Below the pieces are notes generated by a model. It was not told where the DNA came from. It was given only the letters and a program-made list of their open reading frames with translations, and made no database searches. A stretch of DNA of 35,256 nucleotides from Candidatus Intestinimonas pullistercoris (lineage in GTDB: Bacteria; Bacillota; Clostridia; Oscillospirales; Oscillospiraceae): NCBI GenBank assembly GCA_019119795.1, contig DWWJ01000188.1, positions 1-35,256 of the forward strand. The letters are read 5' to 3'. Shown here in pieces: positions 9,374-20,231 of the stretch (the first letter of the stretch is position 1; each line of letters begins with the position of its first letter). A program made the translations under genes and the position numbers.

Positions 9374-10393
9374 TCAGTCTCCTTTCTGCGTGCTGATAGC
9401 GACAGCGTGGCAGATGCCGGGGATGCTCTCCCCCTGCATGGTGGATGTGGGCGAAAGGAGGGCCCCGGTACCGCAGAACAGAATGTGCTTCCAGCGCCCG
9501 CCCTTCATCCCCTTGAGCAGATAGCCCGTGAGAACAGTGGCGGAGCATCCGCAGCCCGAGCCGCCGCAGTGGACATCCTGGCTCTGAGCATCATAAATGA
9601 GCACGCCGCAGTCATCGTAATTCTGGAGGTCCATCCCATCCTTGTGGAAGAAGTCCAGCACGATCTCCTTGCCCAGGCTGCCCAGGTCGCCGGTGACGAT
9701 CAGGTCATAATAGGAGGGCTTCCGCCCGGTGTCCGCCAGGTGGGTGGAGATGGTGTCATAGGCGGCGGGGGCCATGGCCGCTCCCATGTTGTTGGCGTCC
9801 TTGATCCCCTTGTCCACGATCTTCCCGATGGTGGCGTGGGTCACATAGGGGCCATTTCCCTCCTGGGCCAGGATCACCGCCCCGGAGCCGGTCACCGTCC
9901 ACTGGGCGGTGGGGGTCCGCTGACCGCCGTACTCCAGGGGGGTCCGGTACTGCCGCTCCGCAGAGCAGAAGTGGGAGGAGGCCACCGCCCCAGCCAGTGT
10001 GCCGAAGCCGCCGTCCAGCACCATGGCCGCCAGGGCCAGCCCCTCCGCCATGGTGGAGCAGGCCCCGTACAGCCCCAGGAAAGAGGTGTCCTGGCCCCGC
10101 ACCGCGAAGGAGGAGGCGATGCACTGGTTCAGCAGGTCTCCGGCAAAGATAAAATCCATGGCGGAGGCAGCTTTCCCCGCCTGATTCAGGGCGCTCTGAA
10201 GAGCCAGGCGCTGCATGGTGCTCTCAGCCTTTTCCCAGCTGGATTCGCCAAAGGTGTCATCCTCGTTGATGAGGTCAAAGGAGGCTGCCAGCGGTCCCTC
10301 CCCCTCCTTCTTCCCCACTACGTTTCCGTAACCGGCGATGGTAGGTGGAGAGGCGAAGGCGACAGTCTGCCTCCCCAGCTTTTTGGTCGTCAT
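9374..10393 (-). CDS. spoVAD: stage V sporulation protein AD
   Basis: RQTVAFASPPTIAGYGNVVGKKEGEGPL... and GACSTMAEGLALAA motifs; start at MTTKK (cat 10391-10393) rather than track start 10420. Confidence 0.95.
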   Translation of the reverse strand: MTTKKLGRQTVAFASPPTIAGYGNVVGKKEGEGPLAASFDLINEDDTFGESSWEKAESTMQRLALQSALNQAGKAASAMDFIFAGDLLNQCIASSFAVRGQDTSFLGLYGACSTMAEGLALAAMVLDGGFGTLAGAVASSHFCSAERQYRTPLEYGGQRTPTAQWTVTGSGAVILAQEGNGPYVTHATIGKIVDKGIKDANNMGAAMAPAAYDTISTHLADTGRKPSYYDLIVTGDLGSLGKEIVLDFFHKDGMDLQNYDDCGVLIYDAQSQDVHCGGSGCGCSATVLTGYLLKGMKGGRWKHILFCGTGALLSPTSTMQGESIPGICHAVAISTQKGD

Positions 10394-10438
10394 ATGCTTC
10401 GCTCCTGTCCCACAGAACATCTCTGTGTGTCTGTGGAT

Positions 10439-10467
10439 TAGTTTGAACAGTTTTCCGCAAAATATCA
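10439..10467 (-). promoter_or_regulatory. possible sigma-G-like promoter for spoVAD-spoVAE
   Basis: Minus strand TGATA-N17-CAAACTA, 6/7 match to the sigma-G -10 consensus CATWMTA as remembered; -35 is weak. Confidence 0.3.
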
Positions 10468-10492
10468 GAACGGATTTTGGAGCGGGACAGGC

Positions 10493-10521
10493 TGGTCAAA
10501 CCGGAAAAGATGCGGTATAAT
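10493..10521 (+). promoter_or_regulatory. sigma-A-like promoter for the multi-CxxC gene
   Basis: TGGTCA-N17-TATAAT; lies downstream of the track's ORF start at 10477, so the real start must be further downstream. Confidence 0.5.
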
Positions 10522-10614
10522 AGAAACAGTTTGTTTCCGCGTTGTCAGCACACCCCGCCTGCGACGGTATGGTCTTCCCTTCTATCCACGGGGCGGCCGC
10601 TTTTTCAGGAAAGG

Positions 10615-11241
10615 ATGGATCCGAACAGCATGGTTGAAGAGCCCAAGCGCACCATTGCCTATTTCTGCCCGGAGTGCCGGCAGGCTGTCGTGGTGGAGAA
10701 GACGGTCTTCTCCCTCGCCGCCGGGCCGGGGCACATCCCATGTCCCTGCGGCAAATCCGCTCTGCGGACAGAGCTGCTGGGGGACCGGGTCAAGCTGACG
10801 GTCCCCTGCCTCTTCTGCGGGCGGGAGCACACCGTCACCTGCTCCACCCACGCCTTTCTCCATGAGCCCGCTCTGGCCTTCTCCTGCGCGGCTTCCGGTC
10901 TGGACTGCTGTTATGTGGGGGAGGAAGGCCCCGTCTTCGCTGCCGTCCGGCGGCTGGAGGAGGCCGTGGACAAGCTGGAGGCCGCGGCTGGGGCCGAGGG
11001 CACCTTCCTGGATGACATCATCATGCACGAGATCCTCTCTGAGCTCAAGGACATCGCCCAGCGGGGCGGGATCTCCTGCGCCTGCGGCTCCAGAGAGTGG
11101 CGGCTCCAGGTGAATTTCAGCTCGGTGGACCTGATCTGCGCCCAGTGCGGCAGCGCCCTCCGCATTCCGGCCGCCACCGCGGATGACCTGGAGGACCTCT
11201 GCTGTAAGTCCACCCTGCTCATCAAGGGGAGGAGGGACTGA
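10615..11241 (+). CDS. zinc-ribbon/CpXC-like hypothetical protein with multiple CxxC pairs
   Basis: YFCPECRQ, CPCGK, CLFCGRE, CACGS, CAQCGS; start at ATG 10615 or 10630 behind AGGAAAGG. Confidence 0.7.
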   Translation: MDPNSMVEEPKRTIAYFCPECRQAVVVEKTVFSLAAGPGHIPCPCGKSALRTELLGDRVKLTVPCLFCGREHTVTCSTHAFLHEPALAFSCAASGLDCCYVGEEGPVFAAVRRLEEAVDKLEAAAGAEGTFLDDIIMHEILSELKDIAQRGGISCACGSREWRLQVNFSSVDLICAQCGSALRIPAATADDLEDLCCKSTLLIKGRRD

Positions 11242-11243
11242 GC

Positions 11244-11996
11244 ATGTACCACGAAAAGCGGGTCCAGGTGGAGGCCCGGGACACCGACCTCTTCGGCCTG
11301 TGCCGCCCCTCCTCCCTGCTGGACTTTCTCCAGGAGACGGCTACGGAAGCGGCCGACGCCCTCCATGTGGGCCGGGAGGAAATGATCGAAAAGCACCACA
11401 TGTTCTGGATGCTGGCCCGGATGTGGTACCGGCTGGACCGCCCCCTCTTTTGGAAGGACGTCCTGACCGTCCGCACCTGGCACCGAGGCAGCAAAGGGGC
11501 CTCCATGTACCGGGATTTCGACCTCTTTCGGGAGGGTGAGCCCGTGGGAGAGGCGGTGAGCGTCTGGGTCCTGGCCGACTTCACCACCCACAGGCTCTGC
11601 CGCCTGGAGACGCTCCAGGAGCTGGAGGACACCTCCGGCGGGTCCTTGTGCAAGACGAAGCTCCTCCCCAAGCTCCGGCTGCCCGGCAGCCTGACGCCGG
11701 TGGAGCAGCGTTCCCTCCACTACAGTGACTGTGACATCAATGGGCATGTAAACAATGTCCGCTATGCTGATTTCGCCTGTGACGCCCTTCGGCTGGACCA
11801 GATGGGCGGCGGCTCTTTCGTCTCCTCTGTCCAGCTGGGCTACTTAAAGGAGTGCCGGGCGGGCGAATCCCTCCGTCTCTCCACTGGGACTTTTGATGGG
11901 ACCTGGTATGTCCAGGGGGACGGCCCGGAGGAGCGGCCGAGATTTGACGCCGCGCTGACCCTTTCCCCTCTTGACAATCCCCGGAATGGGGCATAA
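11244..11996 (+). CDS. acyl-ACP thioesterase family protein
   Basis: 250 aa double hotdog-type sequence: VEARDTDLFGLCRPSSLLDFLQETA...MFWMLARMWYRLDRPLFWKDVLTVRTWHRG... and SDCDINGHVNNVRYADF. Confidence 0.85.
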   Translation: MYHEKRVQVEARDTDLFGLCRPSSLLDFLQETATEAADALHVGREEMIEKHHMFWMLARMWYRLDRPLFWKDVLTVRTWHRGSKGASMYRDFDLFREGEPVGEAVSVWVLADFTTHRLCRLETLQELEDTSGGSLCKTKLLPKLRLPGSLTPVEQRSLHYSDCDINGHVNNVRYADFACDALRLDQMGGGSFVSSVQLGYLKECRAGESLRLSTGTFDGTWYVQGDGPEERPRFDAALTLSPLDNPRNGA

Positions 11997-11999
11997 AAT
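11971..11999 (+). promoter_or_regulatory. strong sigma-A promoter for guaB
   Basis: TTGACA-N17-TAAAAT; overlaps the end of the thioesterase CDS; spacer contains CCCC-GGAAT-GGGG. Confidence 0.8.
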
Positions 12000-12047
12000 A
12001 TCCCAAATATCGCGTTTTGACAGGAACTGACCAAATGATACGGATAA

Positions 12048-13535
<1,488 letters not shown>

Positions 13536-13556
13536 GTCATTCTTTTCCTATGAAAA

Positions 13557-13600
13557 GGCCCGAGATACCTGCCTTACAGGGGTATCTCGGGCCCTTTTGT
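13557..13600 (+). terminator. guaB intrinsic terminator
   Basis: GGCCCGAGATACC-N11-GGTATCTCGGGCC followed by CTTTTGTTTC. Confidence 0.9.
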
Positions 13601-13621
13601 TTCTTCCACGTATGTAAATGA

Positions 13622-13660
13622 CAGCGGGCCGGACGCCTGCTCCTGACGTCCGGCCCGCTG
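13622..13660. repeat. perfect 14-bp inverted repeat without a U-tract
   Basis: CAGCGGGCCGGACG-N11-CGTCCGGCCCGCTG. Confidence 0.85.
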
Positions 13661-13786
13661 CCAAAAAGGAAAGAGGATACAATGAAACGAAGAAACTGTC
13701 CCTTGCACTGTCTATCATAAGGGAAAGATATTAAAGAAGAAGGAGAAAGATGTTTCAAATGTGTGAAATTTATGAGAATTCTCTCC

Positions 13787-13836
13787 TCGAAAAAGAAGCA
13801 CGGGCCCATCTGAGATGGACCCGTGCTCTTTTTGTT
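13787..13836. terminator. bidirectional terminator-like hairpin
   Basis: AGCACGGGCCCAT-CTGAG-ATGGACCCGTGCT followed by CTTTTTG on +; on - the odd pair becomes a U.G wobble and the tail is TCTTTTTC. Confidence 0.75.
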
Positions 13837-13994
13837 TGAGAGAGGAGGAGGGGTAAATCTTTTCTTCTGCTTTCCTGACCACGATGATAGTGTACCACGT
13901 TCCAGGAGAAAATGATTGGACAAATTTTGAATGACCTGTAAATAAAATGTGAACCCTTTCCAATTTCACAGTCCAAGGCTCACTGGGGTCGACT

Positions 13995-14459
13995 CTAAAA
14001 AATCAGCTCCATCAGGTCTTCTTCCTCTGAGCGGAAGTTGCCTCCCGCCAGCCATGCCTGGATCTGCTCCATCAGGGCGGGCTGGATCTCCGGGTAGGTC
14101 ATTTCCGTCGGAAGACTGTCCATACAGCGGTTCTCCGCGATCTCAAAGCCGGCTGGGCGTGCGCCCAGCTCCCGGACCTCCGCGAAAAAGAGCGCCCCAA
14201 AGGAGGGCTCCTCCCCTTCCTGGAAAAGTCCGTAGGCCGCTACGGGCTCCAGCTGGCAGTCCGTGATGCCGGTCTCCTCCCACAGCTCCCGCCGGGCAGT
14301 GTCGTGGATGCTCTCTCCCGCCTCCCGGTGGCCCCCCGGGAACTCCCAGGTGGTCCGGTCCTGATGGCGGCAGAGAAGCCATTGACTCCCCACACGAGCC
14401 GCCACCACAGCAAACTTCAGGTCGCTGTCCAGCGCCTGGTCATAAAAACGGATCTCCAT
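13995..14459 (-). CDS. NUDIX hydrolase
   Basis: Nudix box GGHREAGESIHDTARRELWEETGI. Confidence 0.92.
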   Translation of the reverse strand: MEIRFYDQALDSDLKFAVVAARVGSQWLLCRHQDRTTWEFPGGHREAGESIHDTARRELWEETGITDCQLEPVAAYGLFQEGEEPSFGALFFAEVRELGARPAGFEIAENRCMDSLPTEMTYPEIQPALMEQIQAWLAGGNFRSEEEDLMELIF

Positions 14460-14474
14460 GTCTCCCTGCCGCCT

Positions 14475-15824
14475 TTAGTTCAAAAAGTCCTTGAGCTTCT
14501 TGCTCCGGCTGGGGTGGCGGAGCTTGCGGAGGGCCTTGGCCTCGATCTGGCGGATACGCTCCCTGGTGACGTTGAACTCCTTCCCCACCTCCTCCAGGGT
14601 GCGGGTCCGGCCGTCCTCCAGGCCGAAGCGGAGCTTGAGGACCTTCTCCTCCCGGGGTGTCAGGGTATCCAGCACGTCGATGAGCTGCTCCTTGAGCAGG
14701 GTATAGCTGGCGGCCTCAGAGGGCTCCGATGCGTCCTCATCGGGGATAAAGTCCCCCAGGTGGGAGTCCTCCTCCTCGCCGATGGGGGTCTCCAGGCTCA
14801 CAGGCTCCTGGGCAATCTTCAAAATCTCCCGGACCTTGTCCACCGGCATATTCATCTCCTCTGAGATCTCCTCCGGAGAGGGGTCGTGGCCCAGCTCCTG
14901 GAGCAGCTGCCGGGAGACCCGGATGACCTTGTTGATGGTCTCCACCATATGGACGGGGATGCGGATGGTCCGGGCCTGGTCGGCAATGGCCCGGGTGATG
15001 GCCTGGCGGATCCACCAGGTGGCATAGGTAGAGAACTTGTAGCCCTTGGTGTAGTCAAACTTCTCCACGGCCTTGATGAGGCCCAGGTTGCCCTCCTGGA
15101 TGAGGTCCAGGAAAAGCATGCCCCGGCCCACATACCGCTTGGCGATGGAGACCACCAGCCGGAGGTTGGCCTCAGCCAGGCGCTGCTTGGCGGCCTCGCC
15201 CCGCTTGATGGCGCGCTTGAGCTCCTTTTCCTCCTCGGGGCTCAGGGAGACCTCCTCGCCCCGGGCCCTGGCCGCCTCCAGCTCTTCCATCTGCTCCTTG
15301 GCAGCGTCTCCGGCACCCATATCCTGGGCCAGCTGGATCTCCTCATCCGGGGAGAGCAGATTGACCTTGCCGATCTCCTTGAGATACATCCGCACCGGGT
15401 CGTCGATGCCGAAGGAGTCCACCAGGGTGTTGGGGTCCACGATCTCCTCTTCTGGGATCTCCTCGATCTCCTCCAAAGGGGGCACCTCGTCCACCAGCTC
15501 GGGGAGGTAATCCTCGCCGGAGGTGTCGATCCCCATGTTCTCCATGGCGTCGTAGATCTTGTCCAACTGCTCGCTCTCCAGGTCCATCTCTTCCAGGACG
15601 TCCATGAGCTCACTGGAGGAGAGCTTTCCCTTCTTTTTTCCCTTGTCAAGGAGCTCCGCCAGCTTTTCCGCCCCCTGGACCCCTTCGACCACCTTCATCA
15701 GCTCGACCTTTCCAGCCTCCAGCTTTTCTCCGCTGATCATATCGGCCTTTTTCTGCGGCTGGCTGTTGGCCGGGGCCTGGACCAGGGGCTCAGACGGCAT
15801 ATCCAGCACTCTCTTCTCACTCAT
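14475..15824 (-). CDS. rpoD: RNA polymerase primary sigma factor (sigma-70/RpoD/SigA)
   Basis: [61 protein letters not shown] and C-terminal [18 protein letters not shown]; start at MSEKR 8 nt after GGAGG. Confidence 0.97.
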   Translation of the reverse strand: MSEKRVLDMPSEPLVQAPANSQPQKKADMISGEKLEAGKVELMKVVEGVQGAEKLAELLDKGKKKGKLSSSELMDVLEEMDLESEQLDKIYDAMENMGIDTSGEDYLPELVDEVPPLEEIEEIPEEEIVDPNTLVDSFGIDDPVRMYLKEIGKVNLLSPDEEIQLAQDMGAGDAAKEQMEELEAARARGEEVSLSPEEEKELKRAIKRGEAAKQRLAEANLRLVVSIAKRYVGRGMLFLDLIQEGNLGLIKAVEKFDYTKGYKFSTYATWWIRQAITRAIADQARTIRIPVHMVETINKVIRVSRQLLQELGHDPSPEEISEEMNMPVDKVREILKIAQEPVSLETPIGEEEDSHLGDFIPDEDASEPSEAASYTLLKEQLIDVLDTLTPREEKVLKLRFGLEDGRTRTLEEVGKEFNVTRERIRQIEAKALRKLRHPSRSKKLKDFLN

Positions 15825-17586
15825 GGGCATATCCTCCATACGCTTTTTTCTCTAACAGCTTTTTCTGAAGCGTCAGCAGCGCGTCCCGGTCCCCGGGAAG
15901 ACTGCGCTTTTCCGCCTCATCCTCTATAATATCTATGTAGTCGGCCATGGCCTGACCGCCGTTTTGCAGGGATTCCGGCCGTTGGACGATCCCGGCCAGA
16001 CAGCTCATCTCTCCCGGCTCCAGCTCCCCGGCAAGGGCTGAAAGCTGGACCGCCAGGCCCTGCTCCCACCGCTCCCGGAGGAGGCGGTAGGTCTTGCCCA
16101 GCAGGGGCGAGGAAAAGTGCTCTGGGGTCAGGGACCCCGTCTTCCGGAAGAGCTCCGGGTCCAGCAGCACCAGCCGCAGGACTCCCTCCTCCGCCCGGGC
16201 GGAGCGGATGTTCTCATACCGCAGGGAACGCTCCTGGGGCTGGAGCTGGACTGCCGGGGTCAGGTCCCGGCGCTCCTGCTGCCGGAGCTCCTTTCTGGCC
16301 CGGCGGGTACGCTCCCCCTTGACCTCCTGGGCCATGGCCTCGGCGGAAATACCCGCCAGCTCGGCACACCGGGCGCCGTAGACCTCCCGCTCCACCGGGC
16401 TGTGGAGCCCGGCCACCACATCCACCGCCTCCCTGAGAAATTCCACCCGTTGGGCGTCGTCAGTGAGGTCGTATTTCGCCTTCACCTGCTCGATGCGGTA
16501 CTCGATGTGGTTTTCACTCTGGTCCAGGAGCTTGGCAAAGGCCTCCGGACCATACTGTTTCAGGAACTCGTCGGGGTCCTTGGCCCCCTTCACCCGCAGG
16601 ACCCGCACCTTCATGCCGGTCTTTTCCAGGATGGGGATGGCCCTCTGGGCCGCTGAGACCCCCGCCCCGTCTCCGTCATAGGCAATGACCACCTCTTTGG
16701 TATACCGGGACAGAAGCTGAGCATGCTCGGGGGTCAGGGCTGTCCCCAGGGAGGCTACCGCGCAGTCGAAGCCCCCCTGGTGGAGGGAGATGGTGTCCAT
16801 ATACCCCTCCGTGAGAATGATGCGGCCCAGCCGGGACCTTTTGGCGATGTTCAGGGCGAACAGGTTCCGCCCCTTGTTGAACACCGGCGTGTCCGGGGAG
16901 TTGAGATACTTCGGGGTGGAGTCGTCCAGGACCCGCCCTCCGAAGCCGATGACATCCCCCCGCAGGTCGATGATGGGAAACATGACCCGGTTACGGAAGC
17001 GGTCATAGACCCGGCCCTCCTTGCTCCGTACCACCAGACCGGCGTCCAACAGGTCGCTCTTTTCGTAGCCCTTGGCCGCCATGGCCGTGATCAGGTTGTC
17101 CCACCCCTCCGGGGCCATCCCCAGACCGAACCGGGTGACCGTGGCCTTGGAGAGCTTCCGCTTTCCGAAGAGGTACTCCACCCCGGCCCGGCCCTCCGGG
17201 CCCCGAAGGCTGGCGTGGAAGAAGCGGGCGGCCTCCCGGTTGAGCTCCAGCAGGCGCTCCCGCCGCCTGCGGTAGGCGCCGTTCTCCTCCCGGTCCTCCG
17301 GGACCTCCAGCCCGGCCCGCTTGGCCAGAAACCGTATGGCGTCCGGATAGGAGAGGTTCTCGATCTCCATGATGAAGTTGATGACGCCGCCGCCCTTGCC
17401 GCAGCCAAAGCACTTATACATCTGCCGCTCCGGCACCACATGGAAGGAAGGGGTCCGCTCGCTGTGAAAGGGGCAGCAGCCCCACAGGCTGCCCCCCTTT
17501 CGGGTGAGCGGAACGTAGTCGGCCACTACATCCGCGATGTCACAGCGGGCGACCAGCTCGTCAATAAAATGGGCTGGAATGGCCAT
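15817..17586 (-). CDS. dnaG: DNA primase
   Basis: CHC2 zinc finger [13 protein letters not shown]...[26 protein letters not shown]; dgt-dnaG-rpoD order. Confidence 0.97.
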   Translation of the reverse strand: MAIPAHFIDELVARCDIADVVADYVPLTRKGGSLWGCCPFHSERTPSFHVVPERQMYKCFGCGKGGGVINFIMEIENLSYPDAIRFLAKRAGLEVPEDREENGAYRRRRERLLELNREAARFFHASLRGPEGRAGVEYLFGKRKLSKATVTRFGLGMAPEGWDNLITAMAAKGYEKSDLLDAGLVVRSKEGRVYDRFRNRVMFPIIDLRGDVIGFGGRVLDDSTPKYLNSPDTPVFNKGRNLFALNIAKRSRLGRIILTEGYMDTISLHQGGFDCAVASLGTALTPEHAQLLSRYTKEVVIAYDGDGAGVSAAQRAIPILEKTGMKVRVLRVKGAKDPDEFLKQYGPEAFAKLLDQSENHIEYRIEQVKAKYDLTDDAQRVEFLREAVDVVAGLHSPVEREVYGARCAELAGISAEAMAQEVKGERTRRARKELRQQERRDLTPAVQLQPQERSLRYENIRSARAEEGVLRLVLLDPELFRKTGSLTPEHFSSPLLGKTYRLLRERWEQGLAVQLSALAGELEPGEMSCLAGIVQRPESLQNGGQAMADYIDIIEDEAEKRSLPGDRDALLTLQKKLLEKKAYGGYAHE

Positions 17587-17644
17587 CTCCGCTCCCCCCT
17601 TTCGGTCTATTTTGGCCGGATGACCGTTCTTTCATACGATTTTT

Positions 17645-18649
17645 TCATTTCACGCCCCAGGAAATGGGGATAAAGGCGTCGGAAAACTTCTCCACCGCGT
17701 ATTTATCGGTCATTCCTGCAATGTAGTCGCAGACCGCCCGCTCCACGCTCTCCCGCTCCCGGATGTCCTGAAACTCCGGCGGGAGCCTGTCCGGGTCGTG
17801 GCAGTAGTACTCGAACAGGTGAAGGAGCATCTCCTGGGCCTTGGACTCCTCCCCCTTGGCCACCGGATTCCGGTAGACATGCTCAAACATGAACGCCCGC
17901 AGGTTGGCCATAGCCTCCCGGCAGGGCTCAGACTGCCGGAGGACTCCGATGCCGGCGCTCTCCCGGATGATGTCGGTGGTCAGGGTGTCGATGCGCTCGG
18001 AGTAGGTAAAGCCCAGAACATTGGAGATCTCCAGCGGGATGTCCATGGGGTAGATGATGCCGCCCCGCATGGCGTCGTCGATGTCGGCATTGATGTAGGC
18101 AATCTTGTCCGCCAGCCGCAGGAGCTGTCCCTCCAGGGTCTCGGCCATGTCCGGCCCGGTGTGGCAGAGGATGCCCCGCCGCACCTCGTAGGTGAGGTTC
18201 AGGCCGTCCCCGTCGTTTTCCAGCCGGTCCACCACCCGCAGGGACTGGACATTGTGCTCAAATCCCCCGGGCATGATCTCGTTGAGGACCCGCTCTCCGG
18301 CATGGCCGAAGGGGGTGTGCCCCAGATCGTGTCCATAGGCGGCCGCCTCCGTGAGGTCCTCGTTGAGCTGGAGGCCCCGGGCGATGGTCCGGGCGATCCG
18401 CACCACCTCGATGGTGTGGGTCATCCGGGTCCGGTAGTGGTCCCCCTCCGGCTGGAGGAAGACCTGGGTCTTGTGCATCAGCCGCCGGAAGGCTTTGGAG
18501 TGGACGATGCGGTCGATGTCCCGCTGGAAGCAGGTCCGCACCGGGCAGGGCTCCACCGGGCGCATCCGCCCCCTGGAGTCGGCCGCCCGGCAGGCAAAGG
18601 GGGAGAGCATCCGCTGCTCCTGTTGCTCCCGCCGCTCTCTCTCCGTCAA
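17645..18649 (-). CDS. dgt: deoxyguanosinetriphosphate triphosphohydrolase-like HD protein
   Basis: DRDIVHSKAFRRLMHKTQVF-type region, RMTHTIEVVRIART and GHDLGHTPFGHAGE HD motifs; TTG start after AGGTG. Confidence 0.92.
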   Translation of the reverse strand: MTERERREQQEQRMLSPFACRAADSRGRMRPVEPCPVRTCFQRDIDRIVHSKAFRRLMHKTQVFLQPEGDHYRTRMTHTIEVVRIARTIARGLQLNEDLTEAAAYGHDLGHTPFGHAGERVLNEIMPGGFEHNVQSLRVVDRLENDGDGLNLTYEVRRGILCHTGPDMAETLEGQLLRLADKIAYINADIDDAMRGGIIYPMDIPLEISNVLGFTYSERIDTLTTDIIRESAGIGVLRQSEPCREAMANLRAFMFEHVYRNPVAKGEESKAQEMLLHLFEYYCHDPDRLPPEFQDIRERESVERAVCDYIAGMTDKYAVEKFSDAFIPISWGVK

Positions 18650-18740
18650 GGACTTTCACCTCCCACGCAAAAGCGTCTAAAAAGAGATACGCCGCGGGCG
18701 GGGGAAAATCCTGCTTCCCCCATGAAAATTCATAAATTAT

Positions 18741-19472
18741 TCACGATTTCTCCGCAGAGACCAGCAGCATCATGGGCCGACGGAGCTCGTCCCGCATTCC
18801 AGGCAGGTCCCGCATCCGCTCCGGGGGCTGGGGCTCCACCACCCGCAGCAGGCGGAAGCCCCGGGTCAGCAGTCCATCCAGATAGGTGGTGAGGGTCCTG
18901 TGGTATTTGACCACGTTCTCCCCTAAAAAGTTGGCCTTCCGCTCTCCCTCTTCAAAATAATGGTCCACCGGGAAGTGAAGGATCTTCCCCTCCCCATCCC
19001 GGTACCAGTCCTGGCTGCCACAGGCCGTGAAGATGGGGTGCTCCACCGAGAAGAGGAACCGCCCGCCAAGGACGAGCCAGCGCCACACCCGGTCCATCAC
19101 GACGCCAAAATCCTGGACATAGTGGAAAGCCAGGGAGCTGAACACCACATCCAGGCTCCCGTCAGGGACATCTATGTCCTCTATGGCGCATCTGCGGTAC
19201 TCGATGACCGGCCCGCTGTGTTGCTGCCGGGCCACCTCCAGCATCCGTTCCGAGAGGTCGATGCCCAATACGGAGGCCGCTCTGTGCTCCGCCGCGTAGG
19301 CGCAGTGCCAGCCATAGCCGCAGCCCAGGTCCAGCACCCGCTTCCCCTGAAACTCCGGCATCAGTTCCCGAAGGGCCTCCCACTCTCCGGCCCCGGCCAA
19401 CCCCAGCTTGGAGCGGTCCATCTGTCCATATTTTTCAAAAAAGACGGGATCGTCGTACTTGTTCTCCCTCAT
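18741..19472 (-). CDS. class I SAM-dependent methyltransferase
   Basis: RVLDLGCGYGWHCAYAAEHRAASVLGIDLSERML motif; overlaps the yigZ stop. Confidence 0.9.
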   Translation of the reverse strand: MRENKYDDPVFFEKYGQMDRSKLGLAGAGEWEALRELMPEFQGKRVLDLGCGYGWHCAYAAEHRAASVLGIDLSERMLEVARQQHSGPVIEYRRCAIEDIDVPDGSLDVVFSSLAFHYVQDFGVVMDRVWRWLVLGGRFLFSVEHPIFTACGSQDWYRDGEGKILHFPVDHYFEEGERKANFLGENVVKYHRTLTTYLDGLLTRGFRLLRVVEPQPPERMRDLPGMRDELRRPMMLLVSAEKS

Positions 19473-20122
19473 GTTCCACTCCGATCTGGGCGGCCTTCCA
19501 GAGGCACGTCCCGAAAATCCTCTCCTGTGACTGCGGGGATCACCGCCCCGGCGGTCAGCTCTGTGATCCGCTCTGTAAAGGGCTCAACCTTCCCCTCTGG
19601 CAGCAGGGCACGGAGGGTCACGTCGGCGGTGTAATCCGTCTCTCCCACCAGTCCCCCAGCCCCCTCCACCTCCAGCTTTACCCGCTCATAGAGGCTGTAG
19701 GGGAAGGTCAGCTCCACCGCCACCCAGCGGCGGACCACCGAGATGCCGGCGGCGTCCAGGGCATCCTTGGCGGAGCGGCTGTAGGCCCGGGTCAGTCCCC
19801 CGGCTCCAAGCAAAATACCGCCGAAGTACCGAGTCACCACACAGCAGACGTTGGTGACCCCCTCCCGGCGAAAGACCTCCAGCATGGGCTGTCCCGCCGT
19901 GCCCTGGGGCTCACCGTCGTCGGAGTACCGCTCCACGGCGGGGTCCCGGAGGAGGTAGCACCAGCAGTTGTGCCGGGCGTCGTGGTAGCGTTTTTTCATC
20001 TCGTCAATCCGGGCCCTGGCCTCCTCCTCAGTCTCCACCCGCCAGACATGGCCGAGAAAGCGGGAGCGCTTTTCTGTGAACTCGGTCTCCGACGGCCCGG
20101 TGGGGATATAATATTCCGTCAT
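19469..20122 (-). CDS. YigZ/IMPACT family protein
   Basis: KRSRFLGHVWRVETEEEARARIDEMKKRYHDARHNCWCYLL...DDGEPQGTAGQPML...VTRYFGGILLGAGGLTRAY is diagnostic; MTEYY start preferred. Confidence 0.93.
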   Translation of the reverse strand: MTEYYIPTGPSETEFTEKRSRFLGHVWRVETEEEARARIDEMKKRYHDARHNCWCYLLRDPAVERYSDDGEPQGTAGQPMLEVFRREGVTNVCCVVTRYFGGILLGAGGLTRAYSRSAKDALDAAGISVVRRWVAVELTFPYSLYERVKLEVEGAGGLVGETDYTADVTLRALLPEGKVEPFTERITELTAGAVIPAVTGEDFRDVPLEGRPDRSGT

Positions 20123-20171
20123 GGCGGCATCCATCCTTTCCGATCTGCTTCCGCTTTGAAAAAGGGGCGCA

Positions 20172-20197
20172 AGGGCGGAGGCTTTCGCCTCCGCCCT
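20172..20197 (-). terminator. terminator-like hairpin downstream of gatB
   Basis: AGGGCGGAGGC-TTTC-GCCTCCGCCCT; on minus strand followed by TGCGCCCCTTTTT. Confidence 0.55.
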
Positions 20198-20231
20198 GTT
20201 TCTCTGTCTGGAAGCAGACAGAGTTATTATA

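Noticed and set aside
13537-13976. Minus-strand ORFs of 128, 84 and 68 aa after guaB
   Set aside because: They run through three strong hairpins, overlap one another in different frames and look non-coding (long F/S/K/P-rich stretches).
18685-18720. GGGGGAA-AATCCTGC-TTCCCCC hairpin between dgt and the methyltransferase
   Set aside because: Stem is short and there is no U-tract on the minus strand; not called as a terminator.
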